In this document: in pieces, positions 14,802 through 23,893 of the stretch
Layout: the number at the start of each line of letters is the position of its first letter
Numbering within the stretch: position 1 is the first letter of the stretch
DNA from: UBA5859 sp041940025
GTDB lineage: Bacteria > Pseudomonadota > Gammaproteobacteria > UBA5859
Direction of reading: 5' to 3'
Assembly: GCA_041940025.1 (NCBI GenBank)
Contig: JBGTSY010000003.1
Span: forward strand, 1-64,000
Length of the DNA: 64,000 nt
Made by a program: the position numbers and the translations under genes
The notes under the pieces: generated by a model
What the model was told of the DNA's origin: nothing
Database searches by the model: none
Seen by the model: the letters and a program-made list of their open reading frames with translations, nothing else

Positions 14802-15713
14802 TTACGCCAAAATATCTGTCAGTTTTTCTAACGCTAGTTTGTGTTTTTTCTCTGGCATCTTAGCCAGATTGATCTGCTTCCATTTAATCGCTGGAAGCTC
14901 GCTGACACCCTCTAAATCAAGTAGCGCCCAATCCGGTTCTCGGCTCTTAAACGACAGCAAAAAGCCTTTTTCAGTATCCGTTAGCCCTTGGTGAATAAGT
15001 TCAACCAAGCGCTCTCTAACAGCCTCCAGCTCTTCTAGCGACACGTCCGTCTCAGCCATGCTTGCAAACTCACCTGCATAGATAGCTGATATATCTTTGT
15101 ACTGAGGCCTGAGCAATTCGGCCATTGGGCGATTATGGCTCGATAAATACACTAGAAAGGCTTTTCGAATTTCATCGGTTAAACCTTCGTTTTCGAGCAG
15201 CCATTTAATATCGAACAAATCTCGTGGGTGCTGTCTATCCAGTGCCGCACACATTTTTCCGGCATATAGATCGGCGAGAGCCACCACTGGCATTTCAACG
15301 TAGCCAAATTCATCTTCTACCGCTGCGCACACTTCCATAAGCTGCGGCTCGTAAACTGTGCCACGCAATACCGGTGACAGTTCCACCTTAATCTGCACAC
15401 CATTACGTGCAACGATAAGTCTCAACGAATCACGTTTCGATTTATGAGCTTCAGTTAGCTCCGCGTCTTTAAACGCCGCTTTTAAATCAGCACTAATAGA
15501 ATCCAATGCTTCGCGGATTTCCTGCAAGGCCTCATCACGGCCTTTCATGGGCAGATAAACAAGATCAATATCAACAGATAATCGCGGGAACTCTCTTACA
15601 AAGAGATTTATTGCTGTTCCGCCTTTAAGTGCAAAGCATTCTTGTTTCGCAACAAAAGGCATAACCTGCATTAATAGTTGCACTTGTTTGTAGTAAATAC
15701 TGTTCCTATCCAT
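14802..15713 (-). CDS. abiEii: AbiEii-type nucleotidyltransferase toxin
   Basis: The protein has 303 aa. GGTAIN at 31-36 and SVDIDLVY at 46-53 are the nucleotidyltransferase signature (Gly-Gly loop and DxD metal ligands) of AbiEii, the toxin of type IV/abortive-infection pairs, which blocks growth by modifying tRNA. The downstream DLYAGKMCAALDRQHPRDLFDIKWL is also typical. Its start overlaps the antitoxin gene by 8 bp, the usual AbiE arrangement. It sits right beside the integrase end of the island, a common place for defence and stability modules. Confidence 0.9.
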   Translation of the reverse strand: MDRNSIYYKQVQLLMQVMPFVAKQECFALKGGTAINLFVREFPRLSVDIDLVYLPMKGRDEALQEIREALDSISADLKAAFKDAELTEAHKSKRDSLRLIVARNGVQIKVELSPVLRGTVYEPQLMEVCAAVEDEFGYVEMPVVALADLYAGKMCAALDRQHPRDLFDIKWLLENEGLTDEIRKAFLVYLSSHNRPMAELLRPQYKDISAIYAGEFASMAETDVSLEELEAVRERLVELIHQGLTDTEKGFLLSFKSREPDWALLDLEGVSELPAIKWKQINLAKMPEKKHKLALEKLTDILA

Positions 15714-16542
15714 CCTTGTGTCTACCTTCTGCCATATGTGATGGCACCGTGATCAGATAATCCGTATCGAGCTTGCCGCCTTTAGCCACGACACGCTTGC
15801 CTGATCCCAAATCGTAATCTTCGACGTTCAGCTTGCCAAACCAAGGATAGTTTTGACGTTTTGCCAGCCAAAAGAATAGCCGCTTAGCTTTTACACTCTT
15901 ACAAGCCTTCAAAAGAGCATCGAGTTTTCTGGGCGATAAGTTCACTAAGCCCTGCATTAACTCATCGGCATGCTCAAAGGTCACACCGTCTGGCAAATCC
16001 ACCAACAATTCTAATATTGCTTTCTCTGGGCATGAAAAATACACCGGCGGTAACTCGGTCTCCCACTCATGCTCTTTGATAAAAGACTTATTATCCAGAA
16101 CTGAGTCCGGCCACAGCTTGCTTGCGCTATGACCTTCAAATTCCACAGGTAGCGACAAGCGTGCTAACCATGTCGGTAATTTACCCGCCGCGTATAAATG
16201 AATACGCGGCTTTTTGCCTAACGACAGATACTGCGACAGGCCAGATAAAGAAAGGGCAGATAAGCCCCCAACCACTATTGCCCTGCCCTCAGCATGCTCC
16301 ATACGCTGCATTGAGGCCACGACACCCTCCCAGCTCACAGAGCGGGAATACTGGCTATATACCCCTGTCGCTAGTAGCAATAAGGTTTCGGTTTTCACCG
16401 CATTATCTATGGCATGAGCACTCAAGCCCTGATCTACCAGCCACTTTTTGGTAGCCAACATGCCATAAGGTAGAAGCGCCTTAAGGGGCTCCTTATACGC
16501 CCCTTTCACGCCTTCATCTTTCGATATCGGGTTATTAGCCAA
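15706..16542 (-). CDS. abiEi: AbiEi-type antitoxin/autorepressor
   Basis: The protein has 278 aa. The N-terminal ~90 residues contain a winged-helix-like part (ATKKWLVDQGLSAHAIDNAV), followed by the AbiEi domain (VVGGLSALSLSGLSQYL, PEKAILELLVDLPD). Family members neutralise AbiEii and repress their own promoter by binding inverted repeats. Two identical palindromes lie 75-165 bp upstream (16617, 16691). It is the first gene of the two-gene operon. Confidence 0.88.
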   Translation of the reverse strand: MANNPISKDEGVKGAYKEPLKALLPYGMLATKKWLVDQGLSAHAIDNAVKTETLLLLATGVYSQYSRSVSWEGVVASMQRMEHAEGRAIVVGGLSALSLSGLSQYLSLGKKPRIHLYAAGKLPTWLARLSLPVEFEGHSASKLWPDSVLDNKSFIKEHEWETELPPVYFSCPEKAILELLVDLPDGVTFEHADELMQGLVNLSPRKLDALLKACKSVKAKRLFFWLAKRQNYPWFGKLNVEDYDLGSGKRVVAKGGKLDTDYLITVPSHMAEGRHKDG

Positions 16543-16616
16543 GTGCGCTGCCTTTCTTTCAATTTTTGGCTTTTAGGCACTGCACCCGCACCAAGGGTTT
16601 ACCAAAATCCTATTTT

Positions 16617-16633
16617 ACGGCGAATATCGCCGT
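16617..16633. promoter_or_regulatory. AbiEi operator palindrome 1
   Basis: ACGGCGA and TCGCCGT arms flank ATA. This is identical to the site at 16691, start-to-start distance 74 bp (about seven helical turns). The A/T-rich segment between them probably holds the abiE promoter. Binding by AbiEi is inferred from the family. Confidence 0.7.
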
Positions 16634-16690
16634 GAATTTCAATATATATAAACTAACACAAGTATCTATAGTTTATCAATAATGATTTTT

Positions 16691-16707
16691 ACGGCGAATA
16701 TCGCCGT
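16691..16707. promoter_or_regulatory. AbiEi operator palindrome 2
   Basis: Identical 17-bp copy of the palindrome at 16617-16633, on the same face of the helix if B-form spacing holds. Confidence 0.7.
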
Positions 16708-16740
16708 AAAAGCGCAAACAAATAAACCGACAAGGTTTAT

Positions 16741-17331
16741 AAAATAGCCATTATTGGTACTGACAGTACCGATATGCGGCATTATTTAAACTTTTGGGGC
16801 TCAGCCTTGGCGGGATCAGGAGACAAGATACGCGAAGTATGAGCGACATAGGCGAAGCCTCTTAAGCCCCAAAAGCGCGGGCAGTTAAGCCCCGGCCGAG
16901 GCAGAGGCAATTCCGGTTAATGATTCCAAAATACATTTACGTCATGGTTTCCAATCTCAAGGAGTCGTGACTAGATTGGTGGTGACTGATGCCTCTTACA
17001 CCACTCTGTGAGCCTAACGTGCTCACCACCGACGCCATAAGGCCATACTCGTAGGCGTTATGTGCTTTGCCTTTACCCACACAGTAAAGGTCGAATTCAT
17101 GTCACCGGTTCTTGTCTGTGTCGTGCGTGGATTGAGAAAGCATTTGTGCATCATGCGCAATGTTTTCTTTTTTCTACGCTAAACGGCCTCTGCTAATGTG
17201 CCTCGCAACCCGCGCAATCGGATTCTTGTGATGGTTCTTAAACACTTGAATGCGCGCCGGGCTTTGCCGCTCTGCGGCTTTTTGCGAAGACAGCAACTTC
17301 GCAAACGCAGTTCTTTCTCTTCTTCGACAGC
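16741..17331. repeat. Gene-free stretch with several inverted repeats
   Basis: No gene is supported here. GGTACTG-A-CAGTACC lies at 16756-16770. An 11-bp perfect pair (CTTTTGGGGCT at 16791-16801, AGCCCCAAAAG at 16865-16875) encloses 63 bp and could fold as a structured RNA or mark a mobile element. TTGCGAAG/CTTCGCAA around 17281-17305 is a further hairpin. The function is unknown; the IS3 relic follows directly. Confidence 0.4.
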
Positions 17332-17551
17332 GACGTTAGTCAGAGCATGAGCCGCAAGGGAAACTGTTGTGATAATGCGGTTGCTGCGAGTTTATTTGGC
17401 ACGATCAAGACAGAGCAGGCTAACCATGAATGGCACCAAGCGCAACAGAAGTAGGCACGAGTTTAGTTCAATAGATCGCAGCCTTTTCATCGACGACAGG
17501 GGTATTCTTATCTATTCAATATATCGTCGGCACAACTTGAACAGCAAGTAG
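17332..17551 (+). pseudogene. IS3-family transposase (OrfB) C-terminal remnant
   Basis: Reading from 17332 gives DVSQSMSRKGNCCDNAVAAS and then LFGTIKTEQ. This is the IS3/IS150-type motif normally read as MSRKGNCWDNAVAESFFGTLKTE. The catalytic Glu of the DDE triad (AES) is Ala here, and a stop follows after the QQK. A second frame then gives IYSIYRRHNLNSK, resembling the usual FYNRxRRHSxLGY end. The element is therefore a frameshifted, inactive relic. No clear terminal repeats were found. Confidence 0.75.
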
Positions 17552-17726
17552 CATCTACCCTTATCTGTTTTTTGCGACACCGGTCATTCATTGAAATGTC
17601 CGTGGCTTGATCCCATGTTCAATTAGATAGTGGCTCCGCTAACAGTCTGCTCCGTTAGATGCGTTTGATCTAGATCATCGCGATCACCTATCCAACTCAA
17701 CAGATAAAAAAATATTAATTTCCGCC

Positions 17727-17755
17727 CTTGAAAAATAGACCATTGAACCTATTTA
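17727..17755 (+). promoter_or_regulatory. Sigma-32-like heat-shock promoter
   Basis: CTTGAAA at 17727-17733 is followed after 13 bp by ACCTATTTA at 17747-17755, close to the sigma-32 pattern CTTGAAA...CCCCATNTA. It lies 80 bp upstream of the Hsp20 gene, as expected for a heat-shock gene. Confidence 0.55.
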
Positions 17756-17835
17756 CAGGGTAACGGCGAGTCTTCCATAAGATCGCCAACCTGGCCAGAT
17801 GGCCCATTATTTTTGTTGCTTCAATAGGAGAATAG

Positions 17836-18297
17836 ATGATGAACAGAATAGATTTGACACCTTTATACCGCAACAGCGTTGGTTTTGACCGCTTTGGTTC
17901 AATGTTAGACACTGCCTTCCACACAGAACAAAATGGCAGCAGTTATCCACCCTACAACATTGAAGTGGAAGAAGAAAATCGCTACGCCATCAGTCTGGCT
18001 GTTGCTGGCTTTACCGCTGAAGATTTAGAGATTGAGGTAAAAGAAGGCGTATTAACCGTTCGCGGTCGTAAAGCGGAGGAGGAGCAAGAGCGGCATTATC
18101 TGCATCATGGGATCGCAAACCGCGCCTTCCAGCGTAAATTTAACTTGGCAGAATATGTGAGAGTGGCAGAAGCAGATCTCACTAACGGTATGCTGACTAT
18201 TCGCTTGCTTCGTGAATTACCTGAAGCCATGCGTCCGGTACAGATCCCGATTCAACAATCTTCAAAATCCATTGAAGGTAAAGTGGAAAGGCACTAA
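17836..18297 (+). CDS. Small heat-shock protein Hsp20 (IbpA-like)
   Basis: The 153-aa protein has the typical N-terminal start (LTPLYRNSVGFDRFGSMLD) of IbpA/IbpB. An alpha-crystallin domain at ~35-130 includes YAISLAVAGFTAEDLEIEV and the conserved NGMLTIRLLRELPE. These proteins are ATP-independent holdases that bind unfolded proteins in the cytoplasm. AGGAG lies 8 bp before tandem ATG codons. A sigma-32-like promoter precedes it and a second Hsp20 gene follows 73 bp later, so the two are probably co-induced by heat. Confidence 0.93.
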   Translation: MMNRIDLTPLYRNSVGFDRFGSMLDTAFHTEQNGSSYPPYNIEVEEENRYAISLAVAGFTAEDLEIEVKEGVLTVRGRKAEEEQERHYLHHGIANRAFQRKFNLAEYVRVAEADLTNGMLTIRLLRELPEAMRPVQIPIQQSSKSIEGKVERH

Positions 18298-18370
18298 TTG
18301 AGTCTCCCTATATGGGTGGCGCCCAGCGCCACCCACTACTGATTCTGACACTATTACGGAGGAGTAAACT

Positions 18371-18949
18371 ATGGATCTGGGTCAACTCAAACCATGGAAC
18401 TGGTTTAAACACGAACAAGGTGAGGACAACACGGCGATACCGGTCAAGCGCGGCGAACATGTCGGTACACTTGACACCTCCAGTAATCTGTCGCGCCATC
18501 CGCTGCTGCAGTTACAGAGAGAAATGGATCGCTTGTTTGAAAATTCACTATCTCGATATGGGTTTCCTTCCTTATCCAATCTACTCAATCGAGACAAGAG
18601 CTGGGCAAGCGGCACGCCCTTTACACCGGATCTCAACATTTCCAGTGATCAAGAAGGCTATCAGATTGAATTAGAAGTTCCTGGCATGAAAGAGTCTGAT
18701 ATCTCTATTGAGGTGAAAGCAGACACTTTGTTCATACAAGGGGAGAAAAACGAAGACAAAGAAATCAAAGATCGTCATTTTTACCGTGTGGAACGTGCCT
18801 ACGGCCAATTTCAGAGAACGCTCGCCCTACCGGATGATGCCAATGCTGATGAAATTCAGGCTCACTTAAGCGATGGTGTTCTGACTCTCGTTATTCCTCG
18901 CTCTCATATCACAGATAACGAGGTGAAAAAGATCTCCATCAACAACTAA
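18371..18949 (+). CDS. Second Hsp20 family protein
   Basis: The protein has 192 aa. A ~80-residue N-terminal region (REMDRLFENSLSRYG) leads into an alpha-crystallin domain (TPDLNISSDQEGYQIELEVPG, then LSDGVLTLVIPR). It belongs to the class A type rather than the IbpA type, so the two neighbouring chaperones are different subfamilies. GGAGGAG precedes the ATG. A strong rho-independent terminator follows, which closes the heat-shock unit. Confidence 0.92.
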   Translation: MDLGQLKPWNWFKHEQGEDNTAIPVKRGEHVGTLDTSSNLSRHPLLQLQREMDRLFENSLSRYGFPSLSNLLNRDKSWASGTPFTPDLNISSDQEGYQIELEVPGMKESDISIEVKADTLFIQGEKNEDKEIKDRHFYRVERAYGQFQRTLALPDDANADEIQAHLSDGVLTLVIPRSHITDNEVKKISINN

Positions 18950-18959
18950 TACCCAGTTT

Positions 18960-18990
18960 GCAGGCAGATTTGAACTCTGCCTGCCTTTTT
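18960..18990 (+). terminator. Rho-independent terminator of the Hsp20 genes
   Basis: GCAGGCAGA at 18960-18968 pairs perfectly with TCTGCCTGC at 18976-18984 around a 7-nt loop, followed by CTTTTT. Confidence 0.9.
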
Positions 18991-19099
18991 GAATCCTATG
19001 TCACTTACGACGACATAATATCCAAATGACTGTTCAATTGAATTGCTTTTAAGCTACACAAGCACACAACAAAAAATTGAAAAAATGATCTGGCCGCGA

Positions 19100-19432
19100 T
19101 CACTTAGCCACTTCTGACTGACTGGCGCACTTGATGCAGTGATCCGCATCAGGCAGTATATTCAAACGCTCGCGATTGATGGCTTCACCACAAATGGTGC
19201 ACAAGCCATAAGTTCCTTGTTTCAAACGTTTAAGCGCACGATCAATGGATTGAATCTCAGCTTTAGCCTCTATTAACAATCCCTCAAGCACTTCATCATT
19301 TTCCCGTTCTGTGACCTGCTCGGCAAAATCAGCATCCACTGCTTTACTTAGATCTTTGCTGATGGCTTCCGCTTTTTTCAATAGCTCTGATTTTCTTTGT
19401 TTAAATTTGTTTTCTAATGAGGGATCGGTCAT
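19100..19432 (-). CDS. DksA/TraR-family zinc-finger protein
   Basis: I start at ATG 19432 (MTDPSLENKF), giving 110 aa, since upstream residues do not fit the family. A long N-terminal helix pair (~5-65) is followed by RALKRLKQGTYGLCTICGE and a second CxxC (HCIKCA), the four-Cys zinc finger of TraR/DksA. The family acts in the secondary channel of RNA polymerase. It is shorter than true DksA (~150 aa) and lacks a clear DxxDxA loop tip, so it is probably one of the stress-associated DksA-like proteins often found near Hsp20 genes. Confidence 0.85.
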   Translation of the reverse strand: MTDPSLENKFKQRKSELLKKAEAISKDLSKAVDADFAEQVTERENDEVLEGLLIEAKAEIQSIDRALKRLKQGTYGLCTICGEAINRERLNILPDADHCIKCASQSEVAK

Positions 19433-19586
19433 ATCAAATTCCAAATAAATGTAGCCAAAATTTAGCCTGTTGCCACCTACATGAATCAACTGTCAGTAAT
19501 ATAAAGAGAACGCATCAAATTTAACTCTGATTACCCTAAATTACAATTAAACTGAGTGTTTCATTTCTCAATCTAGTGGCGCGGTA

Positions 19587-20396
19587 TTGAAGAATTCAGT
19601 CACTATTTTTGATCTATATCTGCTGAAAAATATTGATAGGAGTAAACTATCACAATCAAACGATTCATACTTTGAGATAGGCCAAATTGTGCAATTTTCA
19701 TCGGCTCTTCGTTATCAGAGTCAAAAGCAGAAACTTATTGAAGACATTCAGTCACAGGTGACATGGTGCCGTAAAGAGCTTGGATTCGATCACCTCAATC
19801 GTTCCGTTATAGACGCATTGCAATCCGTACCCAGGGAGGCGTTCGTACCTGAGGATTATCAGTATGCCGCCTACGACAATCGTCCTTTACCAATAGGAGG
19901 TGGCCAAACAATCTCCCAACCCTTCATCGTCGCCATCATGACACAGATGCTGGATCCCAAACCGTCAGACACTATATTAGAGATAGGCACCGGCTCCGGC
20001 TATCAAGCCGCCATTTTGGCCTCCTTGGTCCATCATCTGTATAGCATCGAATTGGATCCCGTTCTGGCCGATCGCGCGACGCAGACACTAGCGCAACTGG
20101 GGATAAAGAATGTCACCGTTAGACAGGGGGATGGTTCTGACGCTTGGCCGGAAGGCGGACTTTTTGATGGGATCATTGTAACTGCGGCGGCAGAAAAGAT
20201 TGCGCAACCATTAGTACAGCAGCTGAAGGTGGGCGGTCGTTTAGTGATCCCACTAGGTAAACAATCGCTAGATCAAAAGTTATGTCTCTTTTTGAAACAA
20301 ACCAATGGTGACATGCATTGCCAACCGACCTTATCCGTTGCATTTGTGCCCTTCAGGGGCAAGATCCAATCCGCCAATTACAGTGATCATCGTTGA
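19587..20396 (+). CDS. pcm: Protein-L-isoaspartate O-methyltransferase
   Basis: SAM-dependent repair enzyme that methylates isoaspartyl residues of damaged proteins. The motif LEIGTGSGYQAAIL is the Pcm SAM site. VPREAFVP, PLPIGGGQTISQPFIVAIM and the C-terminal SVAFVPFRG are diagnostic. The longest frame (TTG 19587) gives 269 aa, about 50 more than usual. A GTG at 19758 would give ~212 aa, the family length, but no good ribosome site is seen at either. The next gene begins 4 bp after its stop. Confidence 0.9.
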   Translation: MKNSVTIFDLYLLKNIDRSKLSQSNDSYFEIGQIVQFSSALRYQSQKQKLIEDIQSQVTWCRKELGFDHLNRSVIDALQSVPREAFVPEDYQYAAYDNRPLPIGGGQTISQPFIVAIMTQMLDPKPSDTILEIGTGSGYQAAILASLVHHLYSIELDPVLADRATQTLAQLGIKNVTVRQGDGSDAWPEGGLFDGIIVTAAAEKIAQPLVQQLKVGGRLVIPLGKQSLDQKLCLFLKQTNGDMHCQPTLSVAFVPFRGKIQSANYSDHR

Positions 20397-20400
20397 ACCC

Positions 20401-20787
20401 ATGTCTATCACTCTAGTGAAAGCCATTCATATCGCCACAGTGATCCTATCTGGGATGGGATTCTTTGTACGGGGAGTGTGGATGATTAATCAGTCTCCTT
20501 TAAGAAATCATGCAATAGTTAAGATCGCACCTCATGTCAACGATACTCTGTTACTGCTCAGCGCCGTCACATTGGCTTATTTACTCAACATCTCACCCTT
20601 TACCCACGCTTGGTTGGCGGCAAAATTGATAGCATTGGTGGTTTATATCATCTTAGGTATGGTGGCGTTCCGCTTTGCAAAAACAGACGCTGGACGCACG
20701 ATGGCTTGGATTGGCGCCATGTTCACTTTTGCCTATATGGTCAACACGGCCATTCATAAACAGGTTTGGATAGGCACTTTACAGTAA
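20401..20787 (+). CDS. SirB2-family membrane protein
   Basis: This 128-aa protein has four predicted membrane helices (~5-25, 45-63, 70-90, 100-120) and the pattern KxIHI...SGxxFxxRGxWM seen in SirB2/YchQ proteins. The function of the family is not settled. It starts 4 bp after pcm and is probably in the same transcript. Confidence 0.8.
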   Translation: MSITLVKAIHIATVILSGMGFFVRGVWMINQSPLRNHAIVKIAPHVNDTLLLLSAVTLAYLLNISPFTHAWLAAKLIALVVYIILGMVAFRFAKTDAGRTMAWIGAMFTFAYMVNTAIHKQVWIGTLQ

Positions 20788-20809
20788 AGGAACCCCTGAT
20801 TAAGTTCTT

Positions 20810-21139
20810 TTACTTAAATACTTCGGCCTGCTCATCAAACTGAGACTTGATGCCATTGCAGACCAAATCACATACATCAAATATAAAGGGTGCCTGAATG
20901 GAAAAGAATGCGTTATTTCCTTGTTGTCGACGCCTGACTAATCCGCTGGCACGGAGTAAGGATAGGTGTTTTGAGACATTGGATTGAGTGCCGCCGGTCG
21001 CTTCCACTAACTCACTGACAGTGCGTTCACCTTGCTGTAACTCATGCAGGATCCTGAGCCGCATCGGATCGCTCAACACTTGAAACTGGCGTGCCACCTG
21101 CTCGAGCAACTCATCTGATAATTCATTATTATCAATCAC
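20810..21139 (-). CDS. ArsR/SmtB-family repressor
   Basis: This 109-aa winged-helix regulator has QFQVLSDPMRLRILHELQQG, SELVEATGGTQSNVSKHLSL (recognition helix) and LVRRRQQGNNAFFSI (wing). There is no CxC metal site in the alpha3 helix, so it is probably a redox- or ligand-sensing member such as BigR/SqrR-like proteins rather than a metal sensor. One Cys pair (DVCDLVC) lies near the C-terminus. It is divergent from the RND operon, and a perfect palindrome in the shared promoter is its likely operator. Confidence 0.88.
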   Translation of the reverse strand: MIDNNELSDELLEQVARQFQVLSDPMRLRILHELQQGERTVSELVEATGGTQSNVSKHLSLLRASGLVRRRQQGNNAFFSIQAPFIFDVCDLVCNGIKSQFDEQAEVFK

Positions 21140-21220
21140 TTAAGTATACCTCTGGTTATTTTCTCCCAGGCGTCAACCGGCCATTTCGAGGAACTTACCT
21201 AGTTTAGCTCAAATTACCTC

Positions 21221-21252
21221 TTGAATAAATCCTTTTATGACTATATAGTCAT
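21221..21252 (+). promoter_or_regulatory. Promoter of the RND operon with overlapping palindromic operator
   Basis: TTGAAT (21221-21226), a 17-bp spacer and TATAGT (21244-21249) form a good sigma-70 promoter. The perfect 16-bp palindrome ATGACTATATAGTCAT (21237-21252) covers the -10 box, so repressor binding would block RNA polymerase. The divergent ArsR gene is the obvious regulator. Confidence 0.75.
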
Positions 21253-21285
21253 ATAGTAATTACATCAAGCCGGAGCCGGTGCACC

Positions 21286-23883
21286 ATGCAACACAAATTG
21301 ACACACATCTCCCTTAATCATCCAAAAAAGATCTTCCTGTTCATTGCAGTGATCACACTGTCCCTCTCCACAACCTTTCCACTGGTTCAAGTGGATACGG
21401 ATCCGGAGAACATGCTGCCAAGCACACAACAAGATAGAGTTTTCCATCAACAGGCCAAAGAACGTTTTACGCTCCATGACATGATTGTAGTGGGGATCAT
21501 TAACGACCCTCACCCAGAGGGTATCTACAATCCATTAACATTGGCCAATCTGAAAAGCTTAACGGACGAGATTGCCTATATTGAAGGTGTCATCCCTCAA
21601 GACATCTTATCCCTGAGCACGGTGGACAACATTAGTCAGGAAGGATCAGGTACGATTCGATTCCAATGGATGATGGCCAACGCACCGGAAGACGAAGAGG
21701 GCGCTCAGAGAATTGCAGAAGCAGTCGAGCGACTACCTATGTTCCAAGACAGTTTGGTCTCTGGTGACGGTAAAGCAGCAGCCATTTATGTACCTATAGA
21801 ACATAAAGATCAGAGCTATCGAATTGTACAGGAAATCAAGTCTCTTATAAGTGAATTGAATACGCAGTCGGCATACCACATTACTGGTTTACCAGTGGCA
21901 GAAGATACCTTTGGTGTAGAGATGTTTATTCAGATGGCTATCACTGCACCGGCGGCAGCAGCCGTGATTTTCTTATTAATGTGGTTTTTCTTCCGCAGCT
22001 TTTATTTAATTTTAGCGCCGATGTTAATTGCCATAGCGACTGTACTGATCACCATGGGGTTACTGATAGGATCAGGGTTCACCCTGCACATAATGGCGTC
22101 CATGATCCCTATTTTCCTAATGCCCATAGCGGTGGTGGATTCAGTACATATTCTATCTGAATTCAGCGATCTCTATAAAAAAGGTTCAGATCGCAAAGTC
22201 GTCATCCAAGATGTGATACAGGATCTCTTCCGGCCCATGTTATTTACCTCACTCACATCCAGTGTTGGTTTCGCTTCCTTGGCTATCACTCCGATTCCAC
22301 CGGTGCAGGTGTTTGGATTATTCGTTGCGTTTGGAATCATGCTCGCGTTTCTTCTCACCATCCTATTCATACCCGCCTATGTCGTGACTTTATCGCCTCG
22401 GCGTTTCGAGCAAATCCAACGCACACATCAAAACCATACTACTGGAACCATGGATCGCATCTTAGAATGGCTGGGTCGTTTTACGATTGGACGACAAAAG
22501 ACGATTGTGTTTCTGTCTGTGGTGTTGGTGGTGATCAGCGCGATGGGCATTAATAAGATTTCAATAAATGACAACCCCGTGCGTTGGTTTAAAAGCAATC
22601 ATGATATTCGTGTGGCTGATCGAGTACTGAATCAACACTTTGCTGGAACCTACAACGCATTCATCGTGCTCAGTGACGACAACACACCCGTCGCACAGCA
22701 ACAATTTGCAACTAAAGTCGCCAAACTTTTGGAACAAACCGGACCAGCCGCAGCAAATCTTGCAGAGAAATTACAGCAGATAGATGCCGCAGCAGGATCC
22801 AGTGATTTTTATCAGCAACTTTCAGTTTGGGCAATGGCAGTGGATGACGAATTGTATACCGCCGATGAAGAAGATCTGGCTTTTTGGCAGACCCTACTGC
22901 ACTTAATTGAGAGAACGCAAGCTGATCTCAAGCGTTTCCAAAGCCCTGAAATTTTACTGTACATGCAACAATTGCAAACAACATTAGACGCCCATCCTGT
23001 TGTCGGAAAAAGTAATTCAGTGGTAGACATGGTTCGGACCGTCTACCGCGAGCTGAAAGGCGGAGAGACGGAATATTATCGCATACCTCCGACTCAAAAT
23101 GGCGTGGCGCAAACACTATTAAGTTATCTTTCCTCTCATCGCCCGCAGGATCTGTGGCGCATGGTGACGCCCGATTATCAAAGCGCCAACATATGGCTGC
23201 AACTAAACAGTGGCGACAATCAAGACATGATTGCAGTGATGCAAGCAGTGGACGATTTCACCTCTACTCATCCGCTACCTGAGGGGATGCAACTGGATTG
23301 GGCTGGGCTCACCTACATTAACGTTGTGTGGCAGGAGGAAATGGTAGTTGGCATGGTCAATAGTCTGCTCAGCGCCTTTGGGGTGGTATTTATCATGATG
23401 ATAATTCTTTTTCGTTCTCCACTCTTTGCGCTGCTGGCAATGTTACCGCTGACGCTCACAATCGCTACCATCTATGGCATCATCGGTTGGATTGGCAAGG
23501 ATTACGACATGCCGTTAGCGATCCTCTCCTCTCTTACGTTAGGTCTCTCCATTGACTTCGCCATCCACTTTGTGCAACGAGCACGTAGTCTCTATCAGGA
23601 GCAGGCAGATTTTGGCTTCGTGATGAAAGATATGTTCAAAGAGCCTGCAAGAGCGATTAGCCGCAATGCGATCATTATCGCACTGGGATTTCTGCCTCTC
23701 TTGGCGGCACCGTTGATACCCTATAATACAGTAGGCATCTTTCTAGCAGCGATCATGGCCATCTCCTGTGTCGCCACGCTCACCCTATTACCTGCGTTGA
23801 TGGCGCGATTCAAACATTGGCTATTTAAGCCAACGACAAAGACAGTCATACACGAAAATAACGTTAACTCTCATTCTAAATAA
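21286..23883 (+). CDS. RND/MMPL-superfamily transporter
   Basis: The protein has 865 aa. A first helix at ~14-34 leads to a periplasmic domain (Q35-D210), five helices around residues 215-385 (sterol-sensing-like), a second periplasmic domain (~425-690) and a second helical bundle (~695-855). That is the duplicated RND layout. It lacks the size and partner of HAE-type drug pumps and matches the two-domain MMPL/HpnN type that moves lipids or hydrophobic compounds. It is first of a three-gene operon with an outer-membrane lipoprotein-sorting-like protein and a beta-barrel, suggesting export of a lipid to the outer membrane. Confidence 0.88.
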   Translation: MQHKLTHISLNHPKKIFLFIAVITLSLSTTFPLVQVDTDPENMLPSTQQDRVFHQQAKERFTLHDMIVVGIINDPHPEGIYNPLTLANLKSLTDEIAYIEGVIPQDILSLSTVDNISQEGSGTIRFQWMMANAPEDEEGAQRIAEAVERLPMFQDSLVSGDGKAAAIYVPIEHKDQSYRIVQEIKSLISELNTQSAYHITGLPVAEDTFGVEMFIQMAITAPAAAAVIFLLMWFFFRSFYLILAPMLIAIATVLITMGLLIGSGFTLHIMASMIPIFLMPIAVVDSVHILSEFSDLYKKGSDRKVVIQDVIQDLFRPMLFTSLTSSVGFASLAITPIPPVQVFGLFVAFGIMLAFLLTILFIPAYVVTLSPRRFEQIQRTHQNHTTGTMDRILEWLGRFTIGRQKTIVFLSVVLVVISAMGINKISINDNPVRWFKSNHDIRVADRVLNQHFAGTYNAFIVLSDDNTPVAQQQFATKVAKLLEQTGPAAANLAEKLQQIDAAAGSSDFYQQLSVWAMAVDDELYTADEEDLAFWQTLLHLIERTQADLKRFQSPEILLYMQQLQTTLDAHPVVGKSNSVVDMVRTVYRELKGGETEYYRIPPTQNGVAQTLLSYLSSHRPQDLWRMVTPDYQSANIWLQLNSGDNQDMIAVMQAVDDFTSTHPLPEGMQLDWAGLTYINVVWQEEMVVGMVNSLLSAFGVVFIMMIILFRSPLFALLAMLPLTLTIATIYGIIGWIGKDYDMPLAILSSLTLGLSIDFAIHFVQRARSLYQEQADFGFVMKDMFKEPARAISRNAIIIALGFLPLLAAPLIPYNTVGIFLAAIMAISCVATLTLLPALMARFKHWLFKPTTKTVIHENNVNSHSK

Positions 23884-23893
23884 AGGAAACCTA

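Noticed and set aside
16980..17100. attC-like boxes GCCTAAC and GTTATGTG near 17015-17065
   Set aside because: The second box does not match GTTRRRY and there is no cassette gene or pairing between the boxes.
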